Positions 44,477-52,915 of a DNA stretch of 64,000 nt are shown here, piece by piece. Source of the DNA: Georgenia ruanii. GTDB taxonomy: Bacteria; Actinomycetota; Actinomycetes; Actinomycetales; Actinomycetaceae. Position numbers and translations under genes: made by a program. The notes below the pieces were generated by a model, which worked only from the letters and a program-made list of their open reading frames with translations, was not told the origin of the DNA and did not search any database. Position 1 is the stretch's first letter. Each line of letters opens with the position of its first letter. Location: the NCBI RefSeq assembly GCF_009193175.1, contig NZ_VUKE01000018.1, positions 1 to 64,000 on the forward strand, written 5' to 3'.

Positions 44477-45274
44477 GTGAGCGTCCCCGTCCCGTCCGTC
44501 CCCCTCACCGCGCCGGGCGGCGTCGTCGAGATCCCCGTGCTGGGGCTGGGCACGTGGCAGGCGCGGGGCGCCGAGGCCTACGACGCCGTCCGGGCCGCCC
44601 TCGACGCCGGGGTCCGCCACGTCGACACCGCGACGATGTACGCCAACGAGCGCGACGTGGGCCGGGCCCTGGCCGACTCGGGCGTGGCTCGCGAGGAGCT
44701 GTTCGTGACCACCAAGCTCCCGCCGGACCGGGCCGGGCAGGAGGCCGCCACCCTCGAGGCGTCGCTGCGGGCGTTGGGACTGGACCACGTCGACCTCTGG
44801 CTGGTGCACTGGCCGCCGCAGGGGCGCGCGCGGCCGGAGACCTGGGAGCGGTTCATCGAGGCGCAGGCCGCGGGCCGGGCCCGGGCGATCGGGGTGTCGA
44901 ACTACTCGGCCGCGCAGATCGACGAGCTGGTGACGGCGACCGGCGTGACGCCCGCGATCGACCAGATCCCGTGGAGCCTGCCCGACTACGACCCCGCCGT
45001 GGTCGACGCGCTGCGCTCCCGGGCGGTGGTCCTCGAGGGCTACAGCCCCTTCAAGCGGACCCGCATGTCGGACGCGACGCTGAGGGCCGTGGCGGACGCC
45101 CACGGCGTCACCCCGCAGCAGGTCGTCCTGCGCTGGCACGTCCAGCACGGCTTCGTCGTCATCCCCAAGTCCGTCACGCCCGCGCGCATCGCGCAGAACG
45201 CCGACGTGTTCGGCTTCGCGCTCACCGACGAGGAGATGGCGGCCCTCGACGGGCTCGGGCAGACCCGGCGCTGA
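44477..45274 (+). CDS. Aldo/keto reductase
   Basis: A 265-residue NADPH-dependent carbonyl reductase of the AKR5-like group, starting at GTG 44477. The catalytic tetrad is visible: Asp and Tyr in DTATMYANERD, Lys in TTKL and His in LVHWPPQ. GVSNYSAAQI and VIPKSVTPARI (cofactor binding) are also present. The substrate is unknown. It is monocistronic, and ends 36 bp before the convergent flavodoxin gene. Confidence 0.93.
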   Translation: MSVPVPSVPLTAPGGVVEIPVLGLGTWQARGAEAYDAVRAALDAGVRHVDTATMYANERDVGRALADSGVAREELFVTTKLPPDRAGQEAATLEASLRALGLDHVDLWLVHWPPQGRARPETWERFIEAQAAGRARAIGVSNYSAAQIDELVTATGVTPAIDQIPWSLPDYDPAVVDALRSRAVVLEGYSPFKRTRMSDATLRAVADAHGVTPQQVVLRWHVQHGFVVIPKSVTPARIAQNADVFGFALTDEEMAALDGLGQTRR

Positions 45275-45310
45275 CCACCGGTACCGTCGGCGCGGGCCCC
45301 GGCCGCCCGC

Positions 45311-45796
45311 TCAGCTGCTCATCTCGGCGGCGATGTGCCGCGACCAGCGGGCGACGGCGTCCCAGTCGCGGAAGTCGCCCACCGGCGCGTGCAGCGCCCG
45401 GGCGACGGCGCGCTCGGCGTAGGCGAGCTTGTGCTTGTCGAGGCAGCCGGGGAAGACGGTGTGCCCGCGCGCGGCGGTCGTCACCATGACGGAGGAGATG
45501 TCGACGTCCTCGGAGGGCATCGGGGGGTCGCCGAGCGGGCCCGAGGAGAACAGCCACACCTCGCGCGCGGCGAGCTCGGGGCCGAGGCGCTCGACGAAGT
45601 CGTACCCGCTCTTGAGCCACCGGCCGGCGTAGATGGCGCTGCCGAGGACGACGGCGTCGAAGGCGGTGACCTCGTCGACGTCCTCGACCCGGCGGTAGTC
45701 CACGTCGTGGCCCGCGTCGGCGAGGTGGCGCGCGACCGTCCGGGCGATCTCCGCGGTGGAGCCGTGCCGGCTCGCGGCCGTGACGAGGACCTTCAT
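45311..45796 (-). CDS. Flavodoxin-domain protein (HemG-like)
   Basis: A 161-residue FMN-binding protein. MKVLVTAASRHGSTAEIART holds the phosphate-binding loop, and VLGSAIYAGRWLKSGYDFVERL matches the menaquinone-dependent protoporphyrinogen oxidase/flavodoxin family. It could carry electrons in quinone or haem chemistry. A paralogue follows at 45888 on the same strand, 91 bp upstream. It is part of the redox-stress island. Confidence 0.88.
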   Translation of the reverse strand: MKVLVTAASRHGSTAEIARTVARHLADAGHDVDYRRVEDVDEVTAFDAVVLGSAIYAGRWLKSGYDFVERLGPELAAREVWLFSSGPLGDPPMPSEDVDISSVMVTTAARGHTVFPGCLDKHKLAYAERAVARALHAPVGDFRDWDAVARWSRHIAAEMSS

Positions 45797-45887
45797 CGCC
45801 GCACCTCCCCGGTGCCACCCCCAGCATCCTCCCGGCGCAGACGTCCGCGCCAGGGTGCTCCGCCCGTGCGCGGGCGGGCGAGGGGCC

Positions 45888-46421
45888 TCACAGGCCCGGC
45901 GAGGGGGCGGCGAGGTCCCGCGCGATCTCCCGTGCCCAGCTCTCGACCTCGTCGACGTCGGCGGCCTCCTCGCCCGCCCGCGGGCCTTCCCCGGGCTGCG
46001 CGCGCCCGGCCCGCCCGGGCGGGCCGACGTCGCCGGACGGCAGGGCGGCGGAGAAGGCGTGGTGGTCGCGCGGCCGCAGGGTCTCGGCGATCGAGGCGAG
46101 GTCCTCCGGTGCCGCGGCGCCGCCGTCCTCCCGCGCCGCGCCGCCGGTGCCGGCGCCCGTCGGTCCGTTGCTGAACAGCCACACGGGGCGGTAGAGCAGC
46201 TCGTGCATGTGGGCACGCAGGAAGGCGACGACCTCGGGATGCCAGCGCCCCAGGTGCACCGACCCTCCGACGACGAACGCGTCGTACCCGGACAGGTCCC
46301 CCACCGTGCCCACCGGTCGGACGTCCACGACCTGCCCGGCCGCGCGCAGCACCTCCGCCACCCGGTCCGCGATGCCCCGCGTCGCCCCCTGCCTGCTCCC
46401 GTAGGCCACCAGCACCGGCAT
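45888..46421 (-). CDS. Flavodoxin-domain protein, second copy
   Basis: A 177-residue paralogue of the preceding protein, starting MPVLVAYGSRQGATRGIADR at ATG 46421 (a GTG three codons upstream is possible). VVGGSVHLGRWHPEVVAFLRAH and VWLFSNGPTG are flavodoxin landmarks. A Gly/Ala/Pro/Glu-rich low-complexity stretch (about residues 105-155) separates these from the last helix, and is longer than usual. It lies between the alcohol dehydrogenase and the first flavodoxin. Confidence 0.87.
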   Translation of the reverse strand: MPVLVAYGSRQGATRGIADRVAEVLRAAGQVVDVRPVGTVGDLSGYDAFVVGGSVHLGRWHPEVVAFLRAHMHELLYRPVWLFSNGPTGAGTGGAAREDGGAAAPEDLASIAETLRPRDHHAFSAALPSGDVGPPGRAGRAQPGEGPRAGEEAADVDEVESWAREIARDLAAPSPGL

Positions 46422-46561
46422 CTCGCTCACCCCTCCCCGGCGTCGCTGCGCGCCGGGCCCGCGGCGCGCCCACTTCCCACGATGCCCGCCCCGGCCCGCT
46501 CGCGGAGGCCGAACGCGCCCCCGGCTTCGGGCGGGTCGGGCCGGGCACGCCCTCCCGGTGC

Positions 46562-47560
46562 TCAGGGCACCAGCACGGCCGCGCCCTCGTAGGCGTCGGC
46601 GGCGAGGTCGGCCAGGGTGTCCGCGGCCGCCGCGAGCGGCCGGACCGTCGTCGTCGGCCGCAGGTCCAGCGTGACCGCCAGGCGCAGCAGCTCCTCGCCG
46701 TCGACGCGGGTGTTGGCGGTGACGCTGCGGATCTCCTTCTCGTAGAACACCTCGCGCTCGTAGCTCAGGGGCGGGATGTCGGTGAGGTGGATGCCGGCGA
46801 TGACGCAGACGCCGCCGCGGTCCAGGGCCCGCAGCGCGGGCGGGACGAGCGTGCCGACCGGCGCGAAGAGGATGACGGCGTCCAGCGGCTCGGGCGGCGC
46901 GGCGTCGGCGCCCACCGCCGAGGCCGCGCCGAGGTCGAGCGCCAGGCGGCGGGCCGCCGGCGACCGGGTCATGACGTGGACGACGGCGCCCTGCCGGATC
47001 GCCACCTGCGCCACCAGGTGCGCGGAGGCGCCGAACCCCGACAGCCCCAGCCGCCCGCCGGGCGGCAGGCCCGCGCGCTTGAGGGCCCGGTAGCCGACGA
47101 TGCCCGAGCACAGCAGCGGGGCCGCGGCGGTGGCCGGGACGCCGTCGGGGACGCGGTAGGCGAAGCGCTCGTCCACGACCGCCCGCTCGGCGAACCCGCC
47201 GTCGGCGTCCCACCCCGTGAAGCGGGCCGACGGGCACAGGTTCTCCCGTCCGGAGCGGCACCAGCGGCACCGGCCGCAGGTCCCGCGCAGCCACGCCACC
47301 CCGATCCGGTCCCCCACCGCGAACCGTCCGGCGCCGTGGCCGAGCCGGTCCACGCGGCCCACGACCTCGTGCCCGGGGACCGTGCGGGGCCGGCGCGGGG
47401 CGAGGTCGCCCTCGGTCAGGTGCAGGTCCGTGCGGCACACCCCGCACGCCTCGACGACGAGGCGCACCTGCCCGGGCCCCGGCTCGGGGTCGGGCAGCTC
47501 GGTCCACTCCAGCGGTCCGGTGGCGACCGGGCCGGGCCGGGCGACCACCCAGGCGCGCAC
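46562..47560 (-). CDS. Zinc-dependent alcohol dehydrogenase
   Basis: A 332-residue medium-chain dehydrogenase. The catalytic zinc ligands are CGVCRTDLH and GHEVVGRV; the structural zinc site is CGRCRWCRSGRENLC. GLSGFGASAHLVAQVA is the NAD-binding glycine motif. The form with an early GHE and the long final helix resembles AdhA-type enzymes acting on small alcohols and aldehydes. It starts at GTG 47560 directly after the DUF1918 stop (no gap), so the two are coupled. Confidence 0.93.
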   Translation of the reverse strand: MRAWVVARPGPVATGPLEWTELPDPEPGPGQVRLVVEACGVCRTDLHLTEGDLAPRRPRTVPGHEVVGRVDRLGHGAGRFAVGDRIGVAWLRGTCGRCRWCRSGRENLCPSARFTGWDADGGFAERAVVDERFAYRVPDGVPATAAAPLLCSGIVGYRALKRAGLPPGGRLGLSGFGASAHLVAQVAIRQGAVVHVMTRSPAARRLALDLGAASAVGADAAPPEPLDAVILFAPVGTLVPPALRALDRGGVCVIAGIHLTDIPPLSYEREVFYEKEIRSVTANTRVDGEELLRLAVTLDLRPTTTVRPLAAAADTLADLAADAYEGAAVLVP

Positions 47561-47779
47561 TCAGGCCTCCGCCCGCTGGTGCTCGACGCCGGCGGCGGTG
47601 TGGATGACGGCGTCGGGCCCGGGGTAGAGGAGCGAGACGTGACCGGTGTCCGACCAGCGCACGAGGTAGGGCGCCGTGCCGCCCGGTCCGCGGGCCTCCA
47701 GCACCTCGCCGTCACACTCGGGCCCGCCCACGCGCACCGCCTGGACGACGATCCGGTCCCCCGGCGCGGCCGGCGTCAT
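47561..47779 (-). CDS. DUF1918 domain protein
   Basis: A 72-residue protein with the DUF1918 pattern PGDRIVVQAVRVGGPECDGEV and YLVRWSDTGHVSLLYPGPDAVI, a small SH3-like beta barrel of unknown role. The start ATG 47779 follows AAGGGA. It is upstream of, and adjoins, the alcohol dehydrogenase gene. In actinobacteria DUF1918 genes are often found near stress genes, as here. Confidence 0.88.
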   Translation of the reverse strand: MTPAAPGDRIVVQAVRVGGPECDGEVLEARGPGGTAPYLVRWSDTGHVSLLYPGPDAVIHTAAGVEHQRAEA

Positions 47780-47845
47780 CGCCGTCCCTTCGCGCACGCC
47801 CCCGCCGCAGTCATCGGCGTCGCCCCGACCGCACCCCGGCCGCCC

Positions 47846-48118
47846 TCACCGCTGCGGCTGGCCGGCGCGGCGGGCGAGGTCCTGCCCCCAGGCCCGGGCC
47901 CGCTCCCGCTCGCCCGCCCGCAGCGGCCCCTCGACGTCCTCGACGACGAACCGCTCGGGGTCACCCACGAGGGTGGAGCCGTGGCGCCGCAGACCCCGGG
48001 CGATGCCATGGCTCGCGCCGCCCGAGAGCGGGGAGGGCAGGTGGGTGTCGAGGGCGGCCGCGCGCCACTCCCCCTCCACCGCCGGCAGGGTGCCACGACA
48101 GCGACGTCCATCGGTCAC
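47846..48118 (-). pseudogene. Flavodoxin-family remnant (C-terminal part only)
   Basis: A 90-residue frame starting at a GTG (MTDGRRC...). The part AAALDTHLPSPLSGGASHG, then LVGDPERFVVEDVEGPL and ERARAWGQDLA, resembles the C-terminal half of actinobacterial flavodoxin-family proteins of about 160-200 residues. The FMN-binding N-terminus is missing, and the upstream DNA does not encode it in any frame I read. It may still be expressed as a short protein. It is divergent from the metal ATPase gene. Confidence 0.5.
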
Positions 48119-48191
48119 CTCCGCCGGGGCCGGCGCCGGTGCCGGTGCCGGCCGTCGTCCTCATGGTCCTCCCACCCGTCGGCGGCGGGAA

Positions 48192-48226
48192 GGGTCTTGC
48201 GGCCCGCCGGCCGGGTCGAAGGCCCC
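48192..48226. promoter_or_regulatory. Two GGGTC-N4 half-palindromic boxes before the metal ATPase
   Basis: GGGTC-N4-GGCCC (48192-48205) and GGGTC-N4-GCCCC (48213-48226) are spaced exactly 21 bp, two helical turns, 36 bp before the ATPase start. Each matches the DosR-like pattern GGGAC-N4-GTCCC at 8 of 10 positions. In such GC-rich DNA chance is a real alternative. Confidence 0.3.
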
Positions 48227-48261
48227 TTCCCCCGCTCCGGGGGGCGGGTCATGCTGGCTGC

Positions 48262-50175
48262 ATGACCGGCGCCATGGCCGCCGTGGGCCGGGCGGCGCGC
48301 AGCTACCCGGTGGTGGCCGCGACCCTGGCCGTCGGCGCCGTCGGGGGTGTCCTCGAGCTGACCGGGGCCGCGCCGGCGGCCCGGGTCGTCCTGTCGGTGT
48401 ACGCGCTCGTCGTCGCGCTGCGCCAGTCCCGCGGCATGGTGGCCGACCTGCGGGCCGGCACCTACGGCGTCGACCTCCTGGCCGTCCTCGCCGTCGTCTC
48501 CACCGTCCTCGTCGGGGAGTACTGGGCGGCCCTGGTGGTGTGCCTCATGCTCTCCGGGGGCGAGGCGCTGGAGGCCTACGCCGCGGGCCGCGCCCGGCGG
48601 GAGCTCTCCGACCTGCTCGCGCGGGTGCCACGGGTCGCGCACCGGGTCCGGCCCGACGGCGGCTCCCTCGACGTGCCGATCGACGAGATCGGCCCCGGGG
48701 ACGAGCTGTGGGTCCGGCCCGGCGAGCTCGTCCCGGTCGACGGCGAGCTGCTCACCGCCGACGCCGCGTTCGACGAGTCCTCGGTGACCGGGGAGTCGCT
48801 GCCGGTGGAGCACCGCCGCGGCGACGCCCTGCTGTCCGGCTCGGTCAACGGCGGCGAGGCCGTCCGGGTGCGGGCCACCGCCACCGCCGCCCAGTCGCAG
48901 TACCAGGCCATCGTCGCGCTGGTGGAGGAGGCGCAGGCCTCCAGGGCGCCGTTCGTCCGGCTCGCGGACCGGGTCGCCGTGCCCTTCACCCTGGTCGCCC
49001 TGGGCATCGCGGCGGTGGCGTGGGCGGTCGCCGGCCAGGCGTCCCGCTTCGCCGAGGTGCTCGTCGTCGCGACGCCGTGCCCGCTGATCATCGCCGCCCC
49101 GGTCGCGTTCATGGCCGGCATGTCCCGGGCGGCCAAGACCGGGATCATCGTCAAGTCCGGCGGCACGCTCGAGCAGCTCGCGCGGGTGCGCACGGTCGCC
49201 TTCGACAAGACCGGCACCCTCACGCACGGGGTCCCCGTGGTCGCGGCGGTCCACCCGGCCCGGTGCTGGGGGGCCGACGAGGTCCTGGCCCTGGCCGCGG
49301 CGGTGGAGCAGTACTCCGCGCACCCGCTCGCCGCCGCGATCGTCGCCGCCGCCCGGCAGCGGGCGCTGCCGGTCCCCGCGGCGCGGGACCCCGAGGAGCA
49401 CACCGCCCACGGGGTGCGCGCCACGGTGGGTGGCCGCGCCGTCGTCGTGGGCAAGCAGGGGTTCGTCCGCTCCGCCGCGCCCGACGTCGCCGGCGCCCCG
49501 CTCGCCCCCGGGCAGACGGGGGTGCACGTGGGCGTGGACGGCGGCTACGCCGGCGTGGTGGCCCTGGCGGACGAGGTGCGCGCCGAGACCCCCGCCACCC
49601 TCGCCGCGCTGCACCGCAGCGGGGTGCGCTCGACCCTCATGCTCACCGGCGACGCGGAGCCCACCGCCCGGCACATCGCCGGCCGGATCGGCATCGACGA
49701 CGTCCGGGCGGGGCTGCTCCCCCAGGACAAGGTCGACGCCGTGCGCGCGGTGACCGACCGCCCGGTGATGATGGTCGGCGACGGCGTCAACGACGCCCCG
49801 GTGCTCGCCGTCGCCGACATCGGGGTGGCGATGGGCGCGAAGGGCTCGACCGCGGCGAGCGAGTCGGCGGACGTGGTGGTCATGCTCGACGACCTCTCCC
49901 GCACCGTCCGCGCGGTCCGGATCGGCCGGCGCACCCTCCGGGTGGCCTGGCAGGCCATCGGCCTGGGCGTCGGTCTGTCGATGGCGCTCATGGTGGTGGC
50001 CGCCTTCGGGCTGCTGCCGGCCATCGTCGGGGCGTGGCTGCAGGAGGCTGTCGACCTGGCGTGCATCCTCTGGGCGCTGCTGGCCTCCCGCCCGGGCCGG
50101 GAGGAGCGCGCCGCGGAGCCCCTCCCCCTGCCCGCCCCGCTCCGGGTGCCCGCGGGCGGGTTCAGCCGGGGGTGA
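48262..50175 (+). CDS. P1B-type heavy-metal ATPase (TPCP, QExxD)
   Basis: A 637-residue metal efflux pump. It has no N-terminal metal-binding domain. The phosphorylation site is FDKTGTLTHG, with TGES in the actuator domain, an HP motif in YSAHPLAAA and GDGVNDAP at the hinge. The transport helix reads VATPCPLIIAAP (TPCP rather than CPC), and a late helix has LQEAVDLAC (QExxD). These two motifs are what I recall for the P1B-5 group, linked to nickel and iron export. ATG 48262 is chosen; the upstream extension lacks homology features. It overlaps the convergent pncB by 14 bp. Confidence 0.9.
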   Translation: MTGAMAAVGRAARSYPVVAATLAVGAVGGVLELTGAAPAARVVLSVYALVVALRQSRGMVADLRAGTYGVDLLAVLAVVSTVLVGEYWAALVVCLMLSGGEALEAYAAGRARRELSDLLARVPRVAHRVRPDGGSLDVPIDEIGPGDELWVRPGELVPVDGELLTADAAFDESSVTGESLPVEHRRGDALLSGSVNGGEAVRVRATATAAQSQYQAIVALVEEAQASRAPFVRLADRVAVPFTLVALGIAAVAWAVAGQASRFAEVLVVATPCPLIIAAPVAFMAGMSRAAKTGIIVKSGGTLEQLARVRTVAFDKTGTLTHGVPVVAAVHPARCWGADEVLALAAAVEQYSAHPLAAAIVAAARQRALPVPAARDPEEHTAHGVRATVGGRAVVVGKQGFVRSAAPDVAGAPLAPGQTGVHVGVDGGYAGVVALADEVRAETPATLAALHRSGVRSTLMLTGDAEPTARHIAGRIGIDDVRAGLLPQDKVDAVRAVTDRPVMMVGDGVNDAPVLAVADIGVAMGAKGSTAASESADVVVMLDDLSRTVRAVRIGRRTLRVAWQAIGLGVGLSMALMVVAAFGLLPAIVGAWLQEAVDLACILWALLASRPGREERAAEPLPLPAPLRVPAGGFSRG

Positions 50176-51502
50176 CCGCGGCCGGGGGCGCCGAGGCCGT
50201 CCGCAGGCCCGCCCGCACCTCCTCGTGGAGCCGCTTCAGCCGCTCGCCGGTGACGCACACGGCCGGGACCGGGTCGCGGACCCGCTTCGCCTCGCCCGGC
50301 AGCCACGCCAGGCCCTCCGCCAGCCGCGCGTGGGCCTGGGCGAGCGTCGCGGCGGGGCGCAGCCGCCGGCCGCCGCGCACGACGGGCTCGAGCAGCGCCC
50401 GAGCCCCCGGTGGGCCCTGGTCGTCGCGAGGGGTGAGCACGTCCGCCGCGCCGGGGCGGCGCCACACCTGCTTGGGGCCGGGCGGGTACCCCTTGCCGGC
50501 GGAGAGCTTCGTGACGGGTCGCCCGTGGTACTGCGCGAGCTTGTAGGCGGAGTCCAGCGACGGCGCGTCGGCCGCGGTGCCCACGCGGGTGCCGACGGCG
50601 AAGACGTCTACCGGGGCGCCGCGGGCAGCCAGGTCGTCGACGGCGAGCTCGTCCAGGCCGCCGCTCACGACGATGCGCACGGCGGGCAGCCCGGCGTCGT
50701 CGAGCAGGCGCCGGGCGAGGCGGGCCTCGGCGGCGAGGTCGCCGCTGTCGAGCCGGACGGCGGCCCGTTCGGCCAGCCCCCGCGCCTGGATGACCGCGGC
50801 CGCCGCGCGGACCCCGCCGGCCGTGTCGTAGGTGTCGACGAGGAACGTCGGGCTCGCCGGGAACGCCGCCGCGAACGCCTCGAAGGCGGCGCGCTCGTCG
50901 CCGGTGGCCTGCACGTAGGAGTGCGCCATCGTCCCCGTGGCCGCCAGGGCGAGCTGGCGGGCGGCGGCGACGTTGCTCGTGGCGGCGAACCCGGCGAGGG
51001 CGCCCGCGCGCGCCGCCGCGGTGGCCGCCTCGAGGCCGTGGTCCCGGCGCAGCGAGAAGTCGACCACCGGCCGGCCGCGGGCCGCCAGGACGCACCGGAC
51101 CGCCTTGCTCGCCAGCGCCGTCTGGTAGGTGACGGCGTTGAGCAGCATCGACTCGGGCACCTGGGCCTCGGGCAGCGGCGCCGTGATCTCGAGGAGCGGC
51201 TCGCCGGCGAGGACCACCGTGCCCTCCCGGACCGCCCAGGCCTCCCCGGTGAAGCACAGGCCGGCGAGCGGGGCGAAGGTGTCCTCGCCCGTGCCGAGCT
51301 GGGTCGCGAGCCAACGGGTGTCGGCGTCGGTGACCTGCCAGGCGAGCAACCGGCCCACCGCCTCGTCGACCCCGGCCGCCACCAGGAAGCCCCGGTCGGG
51401 CGGCAGCGTGCGGACGAACAGGCTGAAGGTCGCCGCCGCCTCCATCCCCCGGCGACGGTAGATCGCCGCCATGGTCAGCTCGTACAGGTCGGTGACGAGC
51501 AT
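50162..51502 (-). CDS. pncB: Nicotinate phosphoribosyltransferase
   Basis: Makes nicotinate mononucleotide from nicotinic acid in NAD salvage. The 446-residue protein starts MLVTDLYELTMAAIYRRRG, and has VVDFSLRRDHGLEAA, FAATSNVAAARQL, GTMAHSYVQA (with the conserved His) and VRLDSGDLA. The length is normal. A pncB-type gene (Rv0573c) belongs to the DosR dormancy set in mycobacteria, which fits the stress genes around it. It lies downstream of the Hsp20 gene at 51542 on the same strand, 39 bp away, so probably in one operon. Confidence 0.94.
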   Translation of the reverse strand: MLVTDLYELTMAAIYRRRGMEAAATFSLFVRTLPPDRGFLVAAGVDEAVGRLLAWQVTDADTRWLATQLGTGEDTFAPLAGLCFTGEAWAVREGTVVLAGEPLLEITAPLPEAQVPESMLLNAVTYQTALASKAVRCVLAARGRPVVDFSLRRDHGLEAATAAARAGALAGFAATSNVAAARQLALAATGTMAHSYVQATGDERAAFEAFAAAFPASPTFLVDTYDTAGGVRAAAAVIQARGLAERAAVRLDSGDLAAEARLARRLLDDAGLPAVRIVVSGGLDELAVDDLAARGAPVDVFAVGTRVGTAADAPSLDSAYKLAQYHGRPVTKLSAGKGYPPGPKQVWRRPGAADVLTPRDDQGPPGARALLEPVVRGGRRLRPAATLAQAHARLAEGLAWLPGEAKRVRDPVPAVCVTGERLKRLHEEVRAGLRTASAPPAAVTPG

Positions 51503-51541
51503 CGCCCCGTCCTCCCCGCGGAAGCCGGCCCCCGGCCGCCG

Positions 51542-52120
51542 TCAGCTGCGCTGGACGTCGATGCGCCTCGCCGAGGGCGCCTCGGGTGGAACGGGCAGAC
51601 GCACCTCGAGCAACCCGTCGCGGTAGCTGGCCGAGACGACGTCCGGGCTGGTGCCCTTGGGCAGGCGGATCTGCCGTTCGAACCGCCCGTACCGGAACTC
51701 GCTGCGGTAGCTGTCGGCCTGGCGGTCCTCGGTCCGCTCCTGCCGGTGGGCCCGGATGGTCAGGACGCCCTCGTCGACCGTGACGTCGATGTCCTTCTCC
51801 GGGTCGACACCGGGCAGCTCGGCGCGCACGACCAGCTGGTCGCCCTCCCGGACCTCCTCGACGCGGATCGGCGCGCCGGCCGGGCGGCCGGCCTCGCGGA
51901 AGGGCCACCCCGCCTCGCCGAACGGCCAGTCCCAGCGGGGCGGCCAGCCGCCCCACAGGTGCTCCGCGAGCTCACGGGGCGACCAGCGGGCGGGGGTCAT
52001 CTGGCGACCCGTCTCCTCCTGGCCCTGCTGGGGGGAGGCGGGCTGCTGTCCGCCCGGGGCCTGTCCCCCGCCGAGCGGCGGCTGTGGGGCGCCCGGAGGC
52101 TGTGCGGACTCCGTGCTCAT
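51542..52120 (-). CDS. Hsp20 small heat-shock protein with long N-terminal extension
   Basis: A 192-residue chaperone. The alpha-crystallin domain (about 80-185) shows VVRAELPGVDPEKDIDVTV, FRYGRFERQIRLP and DGLLEVRLPV. The first 75 residues are Gln/Gly/Pro-rich and include a Trp/Phe-rich segment (WGGWPPRWDWPFGEAGW), longer than in typical Hsp20. AAGGAGG precedes the ATG; its AAG belongs to the right arm of a perfect 14-base palindrome. It is first gene of an apparent hsp20-pncB unit. Confidence 0.92.
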   Translation of the reverse strand: MSTESAQPPGAPQPPLGGGQAPGGQQPASPQQGQEETGRQMTPARWSPRELAEHLWGGWPPRWDWPFGEAGWPFREAGRPAGAPIRVEEVREGDQLVVRAELPGVDPEKDIDVTVDEGVLTIRAHRQERTEDRQADSYRSEFRYGRFERQIRLPKGTSPDVVSASYRDGLLEVRLPVPPEAPSARRIDVQRS

Positions 52121-52130
52121 CGCGATCCTC

Positions 52131-52144
52131 CTTGACCGGTCAAG
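52131..52144 (-). promoter_or_regulatory. Palindrome overlapping the hsp20 ribosome site
   Basis: CTTGACCGGTCAAG, a perfect 14-base palindrome whose right arm forms the AAG of the AAGGAGG ribosome site. It can be a protein operator (similar to HAIR half sites, but with too short a spacer) or an RNA hairpin limiting translation until heated. Confidence 0.45.
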
Positions 52145-52356
52145 CCGGGCCGAGGTGACCCGGCCCGTCTACCGTGCGCCCGCGCGAGTCCCGGTGCAAG
52201 GGTCGATCGTCGGCGCCGGGCACGCGCGCCGTCGGGCACTCGCGCAGGACGCGGGGGGCGTGGTGCACTGGCTCCAGGACTCCCCGCGCCGTGACCACGA
52301 TGTGCCGGCGGGCCGACCGGGCGCCGGCCCGACTCGAGGGAATTGGGGGAACGACC

Positions 52357-52911
52357 ATGACCACCACCCCAGAGCGACGCCGCACCGCCGGGGACGTCGT
52401 TCTCGGCATCCTGCTGCTCCTCGCTGGTCTGTTCGTGCTCGGCAACGCCGTTCTGGCGACGAAGGCGTCCATCCTGCTGCTGGGCTGGATCGCCGTGTGC
52501 GCGGGCCTCGCGCTCTTCCTCGGCGCGTTCTTCCGGATCGGCTCGGGCCGATTCTGGTCGGCGGCGCTCGGCGGGGGGCTGCTCGTGGTGCTGGGCGTGT
52601 TCACGCTGCGCAACCCCGCGATCGGTGCGGCCACGCTCACCCTGCTGGCCGGCTCGTTGTTCCTCGCGGGCGGTCTGGTGCGGGTCGTCTTCGCCTTCCA
52701 GCTCGCCGAGGCGCGCTGGCTGCTGCTCGTCAGCGGGATCATCTCGGTGCTGCTCGGGCTGTACGTGCTGTTCAACCTCAGCACCGCCTCGCTCGCGCTG
52801 CTCGGCGTGCTCATCGGCATCCAGATCCTCGTCGAGGGACTCACGATGCTCGTGGCCGGGCGGGTGCGCAGCGCCCCGGCCGGCGGGATGCGGCTGGGCG
52901 CGGCGACCTGA
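52357..52911 (+). CDS. HdeD-family membrane protein
   Basis: A 184-residue protein with six hydrophobic helices in pairs (GDVVLGILLLLAGLFVLG, ILLLGWIAVCAGLALFLG, LLVVLGVFTLRNP and so on), the layout of acid-resistance membrane protein HdeD and DUF308. The start ATG 52357 follows GGGGGAA. It is divergent from hsp20 within the stress island, and may help membrane or acid stress tolerance. The role is not proven in actinobacteria. Confidence 0.88.
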   Translation: MTTTPERRRTAGDVVLGILLLLAGLFVLGNAVLATKASILLLGWIAVCAGLALFLGAFFRIGSGRFWSAALGGGLLVVLGVFTLRNPAIGAATLTLLAGSLFLAGGLVRVVFAFQLAEARWLLLVSGIISVLLGLYVLFNLSTASLALLGVLIGIQILVEGLTMLVAGRVRSAPAGGMRLGAAT

Positions 52912-52915
52912 GGGC

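Noticed and set aside
52131-52144. HAIR element at the second hsp20 promoter
   Set aside because: The arms CTTGA/TCAAG are separated by 4 bases, where HAIR needs 11 between these positions; recorded instead as an unexplained palindrome at the ribosome site.
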